From NCBI GenBank assembly GCA_964615935.1, contig CAZTTG010000006.1, positions 44,244 to 108,243 on the forward strand: a stretch of DNA of 64,000 nt, written 5' to 3'. The position numbers and the translations under genes were made by a program. The stretch is from CAZTTG01 sp964615935 (GTDB taxonomy: Bacteria > Planctomycetota > UBA1135 > GCA-002686595). Shown here in pieces: positions 1 through 12,322 of this stretch; the first letter of the stretch is position 1, and every line of letters begins with the position of its first letter. The notes beneath the pieces are model-generated. The model saw only the letters and a program-made list of their open reading frames with translations, was not told where the DNA came from and searched no databases.

Positions 1-2794
<2,794 letters not shown>

Positions 2795-2816
2795 AGGAGA
2801 GGCCGAGAGGAGGAGC

Positions 2817-3164
2817 ATGAGGCCCGAGAGAGACGCCAGCCGCCCCGTCGGGGCGGTCCGGAGCCCCGCCGCGGGGCCGCGCCGGGGCGTCTGGGGCCAC
2901 ATCCGCTACTGGGCTCCGGTCTGGGCGCCCCTGGTCCTGCTGGCCCAGGTGGGCCTGGCGGGCCTGCGGCCGGCCCTGGCCGAGAGCCGCCGGCTGGATC
3001 GGGTCGAGGAGCGCATCGAGGCGCGCCACGAGGCCGTCCTGGCGCACCGGAGCCGGCTCGAGGGTATGCTCCGGGCCCGCCATGACCCGATCTTCCTCGA
3101 GCGCGAGCGGCGCGCCCTGCTCGACCCCGACGGCGCCCTGTCACCCGGCTGCAGGGGCCTCTAG
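2817..3164 (+). CDS. FtsB/DivIC-like septum formation initiator protein
   Basis: This short protein of 115 residues has a basic N-terminal tail, one membrane span at about residues 30-52, and then a charged helical segment likely to form a coiled coil (RRLDRVEERIEARHEAVL). It ends with DPIFLERERRALLDPDGAL, which follows the DivIC/FtsB pattern DPxYIExxAREELGxVxPGE. In those families the protein bridges FtsL and FtsQ in the divisome. Its position directly after eno supports the call, and a strong Shine-Dalgarno (aggagg) precedes the ATG. The name is inferred from architecture and the weak motif, so it could be another small coiled-coil membrane protein. Confidence 0.6.
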   Translation: MRPERDASRPVGAVRSPAAGPRRGVWGHIRYWAPVWAPLVLLAQVGLAGLRPALAESRRLDRVEERIEARHEAVLAHRSRLEGMLRARHDPIFLERERRALLDPDGALSPGCRGL

Positions 3165-5280
3165 GCCCTCCTCGGGCCGGCCGCACCGCTGGCGGGCGGC
3201 CGCCCTGGCGGCCTGCGCGCTCCTGGCGCCGGGACAGGTCGGAGGGGAGTGGCCCTGGGACGAGGGCCCGCTGCGGAACGACGCCTTCCTGCCGATCTCC
3301 GAGGCGGCCGCCGAGCTGCTGGCCCGGGGAGACCGCAACCTGGCGGAGCTGCGCGCCCGCCCCCCCCAGGACGCCGAGCTCCTGGCGCGGGCCTGGAACC
3401 AGGTCTTCGACGACTGGTTCGCGGCCCTGCGGGCGAGCGATCCCGGCGACGCCGTTCCCCGGCGGATCGCCGGGGAGGCTGCCGCGGATCCCTGGCCCGA
3501 TCCCGACGGGACCGCCGGCAGGAGCACCGAGGGGATCGAGGTCGCCGCGATCCGGCGCCTCGTGGGGACCGGCGAGCTCGGCCGCTGGCGGTCGCGCTTC
3601 GCCGAGCGAGCCCGCCGCGAGCTGTCCTCGGCGGGCTCGGATCCCGACGCCCTGGCGCGCGTCGAGCGGCAGTATCCGGCGACCGCGGCGGCCCTCGAGG
3701 CGGCCCTGCGGCGCGGGGACCTCGAGCTGGAGCGCGGCGCCGCGCGCGCCGCCATGGGCTGGTACGACCGCGCGGCCCGCTGCGCCGGCCTCCCCGGGAA
3801 CGCGGGTCCGGACGGGCCCGGCGCCCCGATCCGGGCGCGGGCGCTAGCCGCCCGCCGCAGGACGGCGCGCTCCCTCCTCGGATCCGACGGATCCGGATCC
3901 GCCGATGAGCCGTGGAGGAGGGCGGTCGAGCTGCAGCCGGTGGGAGAGACCGACCTGCGGAGCGAGCTGGAGCGGCGCCGCGCCCGAACCGGGGCACGAC
4001 GCGCGCGGGGGGGGGTGCGGCCGGGCCTGGCCTTCCTGGACGACGGGCGGCTGGCGGTCCAGACCGCCGAGCGCCTGCACCTGGTCGAGGCGAGCACCGG
4101 CCGCCTCCTCGACGCCTTCGAGCTGGAGCGCCTGCTCCCCCCCCGGGGACCCCATGACGGCCGCTCTGTGGCGAGTCGCTCGGGCCCGTCCCGCGCGGGC
4201 TGGCCCCTCCTGCCGGCCACCGACGGCGAGGTCCTGGTGCTGGTCCACGGCCGGGCCTCGCCGGCGGGGGGCAACGCCCTGCTGTGCGTCGAGCCCCCGG
4301 GGGCCGGCTTCCGGAGCGCGGCCTCGCCCACCCCGCGGCTGCGCTGGGGGATCCGGGACGGCCAGCGGCTCCTGGAGGGCGGCCGATCGGAGCCCCTCGA
4401 GGATCTCGGCGGGCCGGGCTTCCTCGAGCTCCAGCCCGGGCCCCTCGTGCTCGGCGACCGGGTCGTGATCCAGGCCCGGGAGCGCTCGGCCCCCTCGGCG
4501 GTCCGCGAGATCGCCTCCTGGCTCCTGGCCCTCGACCTGCGCGACGGCCGGCTCCTGTGGAAGCGCTTCCTGACCCGGGGCGTCGAGCTGACCCTCGATC
4601 CCGGCCGCCTCTCGGCCGCCACCGTGCAGGCCGTGGCCGGCCAGCCCCTGGCCCGGGTGGCCGCCCTCGCCGGGGGGGAGCCGGGCGGGGACCTGGTGTT
4701 CGCCGGCACGAACCTCGGCGTGGGGGTCCTGGTCGAGGCCGCCGACGGCCGGCTCCTGTGGAGCCTGAAGAGCAGCCGGAGGCCCGTCGAGCGCTCGGGG
4801 TGGATGGGATTCCGGCCCCCGGCCGGGCCCGGCTGGCTGGTGTGGGCCCCGGCGGACGGCGAGCACCTCTACCGCCTGCGGGGCGGGCCCGACCTCCTCG
4901 GGGAGGGGCTCCTCCTCCGGCCCCCCCGGGCCCGGGGCGAGAGCCGGGCGGTCCTCTCTGCCGACGAGCGGTGCACCCTCGACCTGGGGAGGGCCGGAGC
5001 GCGGCCCACGGTCTCGCGCTGGACCGCGGCCACCGGAGGTCGCCGGGACTCCCTGTACTTCGCCCTGGGTGAGGCCTTCGCCGGCCGCGGGCTGGCGTCG
5101 GGGCGGCGCGTGCTGGTCTGCACCGACCGCGCCCTCTACCTGCTCGACCGGGAGCGCGAGAACCTGCTGATCGACTCCCAACCCCTGGAGGGCGGCTCCG
5201 TAGTCGGTGGCTCGGTGCACGCCCGCGGCGATCGCGTCCTCGTGCTGGGGGCCGACCGGCTGTGGTTGTTCGGGACCTGA
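3082..5280 (+). CDS. secreted protein with C-terminal PQQ-type beta-propeller repeats
   Basis: The function is not recognised. The N-terminal half is helical and charged. From about residue 310 the protein shows PQQ-like propeller blades with the pattern D-G-R-L-L-W, for example LRDGRLLWKRF and AADGRLLWSL. It resembles the larger protein at 12323-16828 in layout. A hydrophobic stretch (RAAALAACALLAP) near residues 38-50 looks like a signal peptide. The start is problematic: the only ATG ahead of that stretch (3082) lies inside the preceding gene in another frame, giving an 83-base overlap, and the first 38 residues are Ser/Pro-rich and may not be translated. A non-standard start near 3165-3210 is possible. 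The coding frame itself is convincing through its G/C third positions. Confidence 0.7.
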   Translation: MTRSSSSASGAPCSTPTAPCHPAAGASRPSSGRPHRWRAAALAACALLAPGQVGGEWPWDEGPLRNDAFLPISEAAAELLARGDRNLAELRARPPQDAELLARAWNQVFDDWFAALRASDPGDAVPRRIAGEAAADPWPDPDGTAGRSTEGIEVAAIRRLVGTGELGRWRSRFAERARRELSSAGSDPDALARVERQYPATAAALEAALRRGDLELERGAARAAMGWYDRAARCAGLPGNAGPDGPGAPIRARALAARRRTARSLLGSDGSGSADEPWRRAVELQPVGETDLRSELERRRARTGARRARGGVRPGLAFLDDGRLAVQTAERLHLVEASTGRLLDAFELERLLPPRGPHDGRSVASRSGPSRAGWPLLPATDGEVLVLVHGRASPAGGNALLCVEPPGAGFRSAASPTPRLRWGIRDGQRLLEGGRSEPLEDLGGPGFLELQPGPLVLGDRVVIQARERSAPSAVREIASWLLALDLRDGRLLWKRFLTRGVELTLDPGRLSAATVQAVAGQPLARVAALAGGEPGGDLVFAGTNLGVGVLVEAADGRLLWSLKSSRRPVERSGWMGFRPPAGPGWLVWAPADGEHLYRLRGGPDLLGEGLLLRPPRARGESRAVLSADERCTLDLGRAGARPTVSRWTAATGGRRDSLYFALGEAFAGRGLASGRRVLVCTDRALYLLDRERENLLIDSQPLEGGSVVGGSVHARGDRVLVLGADRLWLFGT

Positions 5281-5363
5281 GCCGGACACAAAGCCGGCGA
5301 ATTCGGCCGGGACGGGGCTCCCAGGGCGTCAAACTCCTGTAGCTGCGGACTGGCCCTCGGCTA

Positions 5364-5395
5364 GTTAAGGTAGCTTGCGGCTCACGACCCTTAAC
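5364..5395. promoter_or_regulatory. inverted repeat upstream of the MoxR operon
   Basis: A perfect 7-bp inverted repeat (gttaagg and ccttaac, 18 bases apart) ends 16 bases before the MoxR ATG. It lies in one of the few AT-richer patches in this part of the window. It could be an operator for a dimeric regulator or a leader hairpin. No Shine-Dalgarno is evident between it and the ATG. The symmetry is seen directly; any function is inferred. Confidence 0.35.
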
Positions 5396-5411
5396 CGAAT
5401 GTAACAACGCG

Positions 5412-6440
<1,029 letters not shown>

Positions 6441-6494
6441 CCCCGCCCTCGCGTTGCCCGGCCGGCGACGGACCCGCGGCAGGATGAGAGCGAA

Positions 6495-7406
6495 GTGAAG
6501 GACCCCGAGAAGGCCCTGGACCCCGCCGTGCTCGACCGGCTCTCCGGTCTGACGCTGGTGGCGCGCACGGTGGTCGAGGGCTTCATGGCGGGGCACCACC
6601 GCTCGCCCTTCCGCGGCAGCTCCTCGGAGTTCGCCCAGCACCGGGAGTACGTGCCCGGCGACGACGTGCGGCGGCTCGACTGGCAGGTCTTCGCGCGCAG
6701 CGACCGGCTGGTGGTCAAGGAGTTCATCGAGGAGACCACCCTCTCCTGCCACCTCCTGGTCGACGCCAGCGAGTCCATGGCCTTCACCTCGCGGCGCTGG
6801 ACCAAGTTCGACTACGCCCGCTGGTGCGCGGCCGCGCTGGCGCACCTGGTGCTCAGCCAGCGCGACACCGCGGGGCTGGTGCTCTTCGACCGGGAGGAGC
6901 GGGTGAAGGTCCCGCCCAAGAACGGCGAGGTGCAGAAGAAGAACATCCTGGACGCCCTGGAGGAGGCCCGCCCCGAGGGGCCCACGGGCATCGGCGGCGT
7001 GCTCAACTGGGTCGCCGAGCGGCTCGGCCGGCGCGGGATCGTCATGGTCTTCTCGGACTTCTTCGACGACACCGACTCGATCCTCGAGGGCCTGCGACGC
7101 CTGGTGCACGGCGGCCACGAGCCGGTGCTGGTGCAGATCCTCGACCCCCTGGAGCTCTCCCTGGAGATCGACCACCTGGTCCGGCTGGACGGCCTGGAGG
7201 ACTCCGGCGTCGAGCGCGTCGATCCCAAGCAGCTCCGCGCGGCCTACGTCGAGGAGATCGAGCGGCACAACCGCCTCCTGGCGCGGCAGGCCCGCTCGCT
7301 CTCGGTGGACTGGATCCAGATCCGGACCGACCGGGCCGTGGACGCGGTGCTGTCCACCTACCTCGCGCACCGCACCGCCCGCACTCGGGGAGGGAAGTCC
7401 TGGTGA
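6495..7406 (+). CDS. DUF58 domain protein (VWA-like MoxR partner)
   Basis: DUF58 proteins are regularly encoded beside MoxR and carry a von Willebrand-A-like fold. The 303-residue sequence contains the family core YVPGDDVRRLDWQVFARS (about residues 54-71), followed by VKEFIEETTL and a MIDAS-type motif DASESM (about residues 92-97). There is no obvious membrane span, so it is probably cytoplasmic. The start is GTG with a purine-rich region upstream (aggatgagag). The 3' end overlaps the next gene through GTGA, which suggests translational coupling with the BatA-like protein. Confidence 0.9.
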   Translation: MKDPEKALDPAVLDRLSGLTLVARTVVEGFMAGHHRSPFRGSSSEFAQHREYVPGDDVRRLDWQVFARSDRLVVKEFIEETTLSCHLLVDASESMAFTSRRWTKFDYARWCAAALAHLVLSQRDTAGLVLFDREERVKVPPKNGEVQKKNILDALEEARPEGPTGIGGVLNWVAERLGRRGIVMVFSDFFDDTDSILEGLRRLVHGGHEPVLVQILDPLELSLEIDHLVRLDGLEDSGVERVDPKQLRAAYVEEIERHNRLLARQARSLSVDWIQIRTDRAVDAVLSTYLAHRTARTRGGKSW

Positions 7407-9655
7407 TCGACGGCTTCGTGAACGGGGGCCTGGTGGCGGGCGCGGCCCTGGCGGCGGTGCCGCTGATCATCCACCTGCTCAACCGCCAGCGGCACCGCCC
7501 GCTGGCCTGGGCGGCCATGCGCTTCGTGCTGGCGGCCCTGCGCCGGACGCGACGCCGCGCGAGAATCGAAGAGCTGCTGCTGCTGCTGCTGCGCATGGCC
7601 GCGGTGGCGCTGCTGGCCCTGGCGGTGGCCCGGCCCTTCGTCGGCGCGCAGAGTCCGCTGGCCGGCCTGACCGAGAGCCGCCGCGACCTGGTGCTGGTCC
7701 TCGACGGCTCGGCCTCCACCGGCTACCGCGAGAGCGTCGAGAGCGTCTTCGAGCGGATCACGGCCCGCGCCCGCGAGATCCTGCTGGAGCTGGACTCCAG
7801 CCGCGGCGACCGCGCCCGCCTGCTGCTGGCCGCCGATCACCCGCGGCTGCTCTCCTGGGGGACCCCCGAGGAGGCCCTCTCGCTGCTGGGCACCCTGGCC
7901 GAGCCGACCGACGAGAGCCTGGACCTGGCGCGCGCCGTGGGCGAGATCGCGCGCCTGGCGGAGGAGGACGCCGCCGGCGGCGGGGAGCGCGGTCTTGAAG
8001 TACGCCTGCTCGGCGACCTGCAGCGCCGCAGTTTCCTCCCCGACCTGCCGCCGGAGCCCGGCGCCGAGGGCCGGGAGGAGGCCTCCGCCCCGGCCCTCCT
8101 CGAGCAGCTCGACCGCCTGCGCGAGCTGGGCCTGCTGGTGGTGGTGGAGGACCTCGGCCCGAGCAGCCCGACGCCGGCCAACCTGGGCGTGGTGTCGCTC
8201 GAGACCATCGGGCCCCTCCTCGGGCCGGGGGTGCCGATCGACGTCGGGGTCACGGTCGCCAACTGGGACGCGCGCACCGCCTCGGTGAGGCTGGCCCTGG
8301 TCGAGGACGGCGAGCGGCGGCCCAGCCAGCTCCTGGAGGTGCCCGGTCGCGGCCGCGCCCGGGCGGTGTTCACGGTCACCTTCCGCGCGCCGGGACCCCA
8401 CACCCTCGAGGCCCGGCTCGACTCCGATCGGCTGGAGGTCGACGACTCGCGGGCACGGGTCGTGCTGGTCCCGCCCCCGGTGCGGACCCTGCTGGTGAAC
8501 GGCGAGCCCGCCCCCGAGATCGACCGGGACGAGCTGGGCCTGCTGATCGCGGCCCTGGAGCCGCCCGAGGGGGACGGGCCGGTGCTCGCCGGCGGCAGCG
8601 CCCCCTTCGAGCTGCGCACCATCGAGCCCGACGAGCTCCTGAACCCCGACCTCGATCTGGCGGGCTTCGACGTCATCGTGCTGGCCAACGCCGAGCTGGC
8701 CTCGGTGCGCGCCGTCCAGCGGCTCGAGCAGCGGGTGGCCGCGGGGGCCTCGCTGTGGATCGCGGTCGGGGATCGCGTGGACGCCGGGCGCTACGACGCC
8801 CTGCTGCATCGGCCCGACGGCAGCGGCCTGCTGCCCGCCGAGCTGGGCCGCCCGGTGGCCGTCGCCGACCGACGCGAGAGCTACTTCCGCGTGAAAGAGT
8901 TCGACCCCGAGCACCCGGTGCTGGCCTTCTTCGCCGACGAGCGCTGGAGGCCCCTGCTGACCGAGGTCCCCATCTTTGAGTTCATGCCCGCCCGGCCCAT
9001 CGAGGGCGCGCGGGTGCTGGCGCGGCTGGACGACGAGGGCGGCCACCCCCTGCTGATCGAGCGCGGCTTCGATCGCGGGCGCGTCCTGCTCCTGACGACC
9101 ACCATCGACCCGGAGTGGAACCGGCTGTCGGAGTCCCCCAAGACCCTGATCCCGCTGGCCCACGAGATGGTCCGCTACGGCGGCATCCCCCGGGCGCCCT
9201 CGCCCAACGTCTCGGTGGGCGAGCCCCTCTCGCCCGAGGTCGAGGGCTTCCCGCGCGGCCTGAGCCTGGTGCGCCCCGACGGCTCGCGCCGGCCCCTGCG
9301 CGGCGAGCCCGAGCTGATCGCGTCCGGGGTGTGGCGGCTGCCGCCGGTGGAGGACACCGGCCGCGCCGGCCTCTACCGGATCGAGATGCAGGGGAGCCAG
9401 GGCTCCCTGCCCTTCGCGGTGCAGCTCGATCCGGGGGAGGGGGACCTCGAGCGGATCTCGGCGGGAGAGCTCGAGAGCCTGCACCCCGCGCTCACCCTGG
9501 TGGCCGAGGGCGCGGCGGGCCGCGAGGCCGGAGCCGACGAGCCCTCGGGCCGCGGCGAGCTGTGGCGCGCGCTGGCCCTGGCCTGCTTCGTCGCGCTGAT
9601 CTTCGAGTCCCTGTGGGCCGCCTGGCTCGGCCGCCGCCGGAGTCGGATCGGATGA
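7403..9655 (+). CDS. BatA-like membrane protein with VWA domain
   Basis: The first 80 residues match the BatA N-terminal domain: a membrane span, the motif PLIIHLLNRQRHRP, and a second span (LLLLLLRMAAVALLALAVARPF). A VWA domain follows with MIDAS motif DGSAS near residue 99. The middle and C-terminal parts resemble the amidotransferase-like and large extracytoplasmic domains seen in planctomycete homologues. A final span (LALACFVALIFESLWAAWL) sits near the C-terminus. The 750-residue protein starts at GTG within the stop of the DUF58 gene. Its TGA (9653-9655) overlaps the ATG of the next VWA gene. It is likely the membrane-anchored partner of the MoxR ATPase; the substrate is unknown. Confidence 0.82.
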   Translation: MIDGFVNGGLVAGAALAAVPLIIHLLNRQRHRPLAWAAMRFVLAALRRTRRRARIEELLLLLLRMAAVALLALAVARPFVGAQSPLAGLTESRRDLVLVLDGSASTGYRESVESVFERITARAREILLELDSSRGDRARLLLAADHPRLLSWGTPEEALSLLGTLAEPTDESLDLARAVGEIARLAEEDAAGGGERGLEVRLLGDLQRRSFLPDLPPEPGAEGREEASAPALLEQLDRLRELGLLVVVEDLGPSSPTPANLGVVSLETIGPLLGPGVPIDVGVTVANWDARTASVRLALVEDGERRPSQLLEVPGRGRARAVFTVTFRAPGPHTLEARLDSDRLEVDDSRARVVLVPPPVRTLLVNGEPAPEIDRDELGLLIAALEPPEGDGPVLAGGSAPFELRTIEPDELLNPDLDLAGFDVIVLANAELASVRAVQRLEQRVAAGASLWIAVGDRVDAGRYDALLHRPDGSGLLPAELGRPVAVADRRESYFRVKEFDPEHPVLAFFADERWRPLLTEVPIFEFMPARPIEGARVLARLDDEGGHPLLIERGFDRGRVLLLTTTIDPEWNRLSESPKTLIPLAHEMVRYGGIPRAPSPNVSVGEPLSPEVEGFPRGLSLVRPDGSRRPLRGEPELIASGVWRLPPVEDTGRAGLYRIEMQGSQGSLPFAVQLDPGEGDLERISAGELESLHPALTLVAEGAAGREAGADEPSGRGELWRALALACFVALIFESLWAAWLGRRRSRIG

Positions 9656-12240
9656 GGCTAGTGCAACAACCCGGGAGTTCCGGTCCCCCTGCGGGCCCCT
9701 CGACGCCGCTGGTGGCGTTGCGCCTTCTCCGAGTATTACAGCGAATACGCGTCGGCGGCGCGCCTTGCCAGCGACGCCGAGAGACTCCGCAGGGGGAACG
9801 GAACTCCCGGGTTGCTGCACTAGTGCACCAACCCGCCCTCATCCTCGGGCTCCAGGAGACCGCCGGCGGGGCGGAGGGAGCCGGCCTGCGCCAGACCTTC
9901 CGCCTGCTCGACCTGCCCGAGATGTGGATCCTGGTGCTGGTGCTCCTGCCCCTGCTGGCGTTCGCGTCCTGGATCGGCTACGGGCGCGAGAAGCTCCCCG
10001 GCCCGGCGCGGGCGGCCCTGATCGGCCTGCGCTTCCTGGCGCTCGCCGGCCTCCTGGTGGTCCTCTTCCGGCCGGTGCTGGTGCAGCAGCGCGAGGAGGT
10101 GCGCAAGGCCGACGTGCTGGTGCTGGTGGACGACTCCGCCAGCATGCGCCGGCGCGACGCCTACAGCGGAGACCAGGCCGAGGTGCGCGCGGCGGTGCGC
10201 GAGCTGGCCCCCGACGGCCGGGACCCCATGCGGCTGGAGCTGGCCCGCGCGGTGCTCGAGCAGAGCCTCCTCCCCCACCTCACCGAGCGGGGCTACGAGG
10301 CCCGGGCCTTCTCCTTCGGCGAGGGGCTGGCGCCGCTGGCCGGGCCGGACGCCCTGGCCGGGCGCGGCCGCGCCACCCACCTCGGCGACGCGCTGGTCGG
10401 GGCCCTGGCGTCCCACCGCGGCCGCCACGTCACCGACGTGGTGCTGATCTCCGACGGGCGCAGCAACGGCGGCGCGACGGCGCTCGACGCGGCCCGGACG
10501 GCGGCGCTGTCGGGCGTGCCGGTGCACACCCTGGTGATCGGCGACACGCGGCCCGAGCGCAACGCCCTGGTGCAGATCGCAGAGGCCCCCGCCGGCGCCC
10601 TGGCGGGCGACCAGATCGCGGTCACGGTGCGCGTCGTCGGCCGCGGCACCCAGGGCCTGGGCGAGGCCGCGATCACCCTGGAGGAGCTGCCCCCCGAGGG
10701 CGGCCGCGGCCAGCCGCGGGTCGTGGCGGAGGAGGCCGCCGCCCTCTCGGAGAGCGGTGAGCGGGTCATCCTGATCGCCCCCCCGGCCGCCGACTCGCAG
10801 GTCGCCGAGCGCCGCTTCCGCGTCTCGCTGGCGCCCCTGCCCGAGGAGACCCTGCTGGACGACAACGCGGTCGAGTTCACGGTCCACGTGACGCCCGAGA
10901 AGATCCGGGTGCTCTACGTCGACGGCTACCCGCGCTGGGAATACCGCTACCTGAAGAACCTGCTCCTGCGCGCGGACCAGAACCTGCAGGTGCAGTGCTG
11001 CCTCCTGTCGGCCACCGCCGACTTCCCCCAGGAGTCCACCCGGGGGCTGCCCCCGCTCACGCGGGTGCCCACCGGCCGCCGCGAGCTGCTCGAGAACTAC
11101 GACGTGATCATCCTGGGCGACATCAACCCGCGCTCGGAGGCCATCTCGCCCGATCCCCTGCGGGTGGCCGAGTTCCAGGACTCGCTGGTGGAGTTCGTCG
11201 AGCGCGGGGGCGGGATCCTGTTCCAGGCCGGAGTGGACGACAACCCGCGCGCCTTCGTGCTCTCCACCCAGCTCGAGGAGCTCATGCCGGTGGCCATGGA
11301 CCGCTCCGGCGTGCTGCGCTTCGAGGGCGACACCACGCGCGAGATGCGGCCCCTGCTCGAGGACCCCACCGCCCCCCACGAGGTGGTGCGCCTGCACGAC
11401 GATCCGCGCGTGAACCGGCAGCTGTGGGAGAGCCCCGACGGCCTGCGCGGCTTCTACTGGTACTGCCCCGTGCCGCGCGCCAAGCCCGGGGCGCAGGTGC
11501 TCCTGCGCCACCCCACGGACCAGGCCGCGGGCGGCGAGCGCCACCCCCTGCTGGTGGTGGGCCACTACCCCGCCGGGCGCACGATGTTCGTGGCCTTCGA
11601 CTCCACCTGGCGCTGGCGCTTCCACTACGGCGACCGCTACCACGAGCGCTTCTGGCGCAACGCCATCCGCTGGCTGTCCCTGGGCCGGCTCAAGAGCGGC
11701 GACCGGCGCTACCGGGTGGAGACCACCCGCAACCGCTTCGCCCTGGGCGAGCGCGCCACCATCGAGGCGCGCGTCCTGGACGAGGACTTCCGCCCCAGCG
11801 AGGCCGCCGCCCAGACGGTCTGGTGGCGGGATCCCGACGATCAGCGCGGCCAGCTCGAGCTGGCCGCCGCCCCCGGACGGCCGGGGCTCTACCGTGGGTC
11901 CCTCGAGCCCGAGCGGCCGGGGCTCCACCGGGTGTGGATCGAGATCTCCGGCAAGCGCGTGAGCAGCTCGGAGTTCGAGGTGGTCCTGCCCTCGCGGGAG
12001 AACGCCGATCCCTCGCCCGATCCCGATACGCTGAGCGAGCTCAGCGTGGCCACCGGGGGGGCGGCGGTGGACCTGGCGCGGCTCGACGACCTCCTGGCGG
12101 AGCTCCCGGGCGGCGAGGAGCGCCGGGAGCCCATCTCCTCCCGGCTCGACGACGTCTGGGACCGCTGGGCCACCCTGCTCCTGGTCCTGGCGGTGCTCTC
12201 CGTCGAGTGGATCCTGCGCAAGCGCCTGGAGCTGGTGTGA
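9652..12240 (+). CDS. large VWA / glutamine-amidotransferase-like membrane protein carrying an in-frame palindromic insertion
   Basis: This 862-residue protein has two adjacent membrane spans (MWILVLVLLPLLAFASWIGYG, then a second at about residues 120-145). A VWA domain follows with MIDAS motif DDSASM near residue 163, then a class-I amidotransferase-like segment (VLYVDGYPRWEYRYLKNLLL), and a C-terminal span (LLLVLAVLSVEWIL). The start was chosen at 9652 because ATGA overlaps the upstream stop, as elsewhere in this operon. Codons 3-56 come from a 162-bp palindromic element that keeps the frame open; without it the protein would begin MRLVHQPALILGL. A GTG at 9823, within the element's right end, is an alternative start that would skip the insertion. 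It is a paralogue-like companion of the BatA-type protein upstream. Confidence 0.82.
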   Translation: MRLVQQPGSSGPPAGPSTPLVALRLLRVLQRIRVGGAPCQRRRETPQGERNSRVAALVHQPALILGLQETAGGAEGAGLRQTFRLLDLPEMWILVLVLLPLLAFASWIGYGREKLPGPARAALIGLRFLALAGLLVVLFRPVLVQQREEVRKADVLVLVDDSASMRRRDAYSGDQAEVRAAVRELAPDGRDPMRLELARAVLEQSLLPHLTERGYEARAFSFGEGLAPLAGPDALAGRGRATHLGDALVGALASHRGRHVTDVVLISDGRSNGGATALDAARTAALSGVPVHTLVIGDTRPERNALVQIAEAPAGALAGDQIAVTVRVVGRGTQGLGEAAITLEELPPEGGRGQPRVVAEEAAALSESGERVILIAPPAADSQVAERRFRVSLAPLPEETLLDDNAVEFTVHVTPEKIRVLYVDGYPRWEYRYLKNLLLRADQNLQVQCCLLSATADFPQESTRGLPPLTRVPTGRRELLENYDVIILGDINPRSEAISPDPLRVAEFQDSLVEFVERGGGILFQAGVDDNPRAFVLSTQLEELMPVAMDRSGVLRFEGDTTREMRPLLEDPTAPHEVVRLHDDPRVNRQLWESPDGLRGFYWYCPVPRAKPGAQVLLRHPTDQAAGGERHPLLVVGHYPAGRTMFVAFDSTWRWRFHYGDRYHERFWRNAIRWLSLGRLKSGDRRYRVETTRNRFALGERATIEARVLDEDFRPSEAAAQTVWWRDPDDQRGQLELAAAPGRPGLYRGSLEPERPGLHRVWIEISGKRVSSSEFEVVLPSRENADPSPDPDTLSELSVATGGAAVDLARLDDLLAELPGGEERREPISSRLDDVWDRWATLLLVLAVLSVEWILRKRLELV
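9658..9823. mobile_element. MITE-like 166-bp palindromic element inserted in frame in a VWA gene
   Basis: The two ends are 37-base near-identical inverted repeats (9658-9694 and 9787-9823) starting ctagtgcaRcaacccggg, with two mismatches. The interior continues the symmetry imperfectly to an exact centre at 9740/9741, where gtatt and aatac face each other. It has no transposase gene, and both strands are open. Removing 162 bp between the two ctag copies joins atgaggctag to tgcaccaaccc in the correct frame. This fits insertion with a TA or CTAG duplication. The flank tgcaccaaccc also mirrors the element's right end, so the junction forms a second short palindrome at 9808-9834. No second copy was noticed in this window. 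Confidence 0.8.
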
Positions 12241-12322
12241 GGGGGGGCCCCGGTTGAGAAGGCGGCGGCACTGGACGATAGAACCGGCGGGGATCGGCGC
12301 GCCCCGCGAAGGCTCCCCGAGC

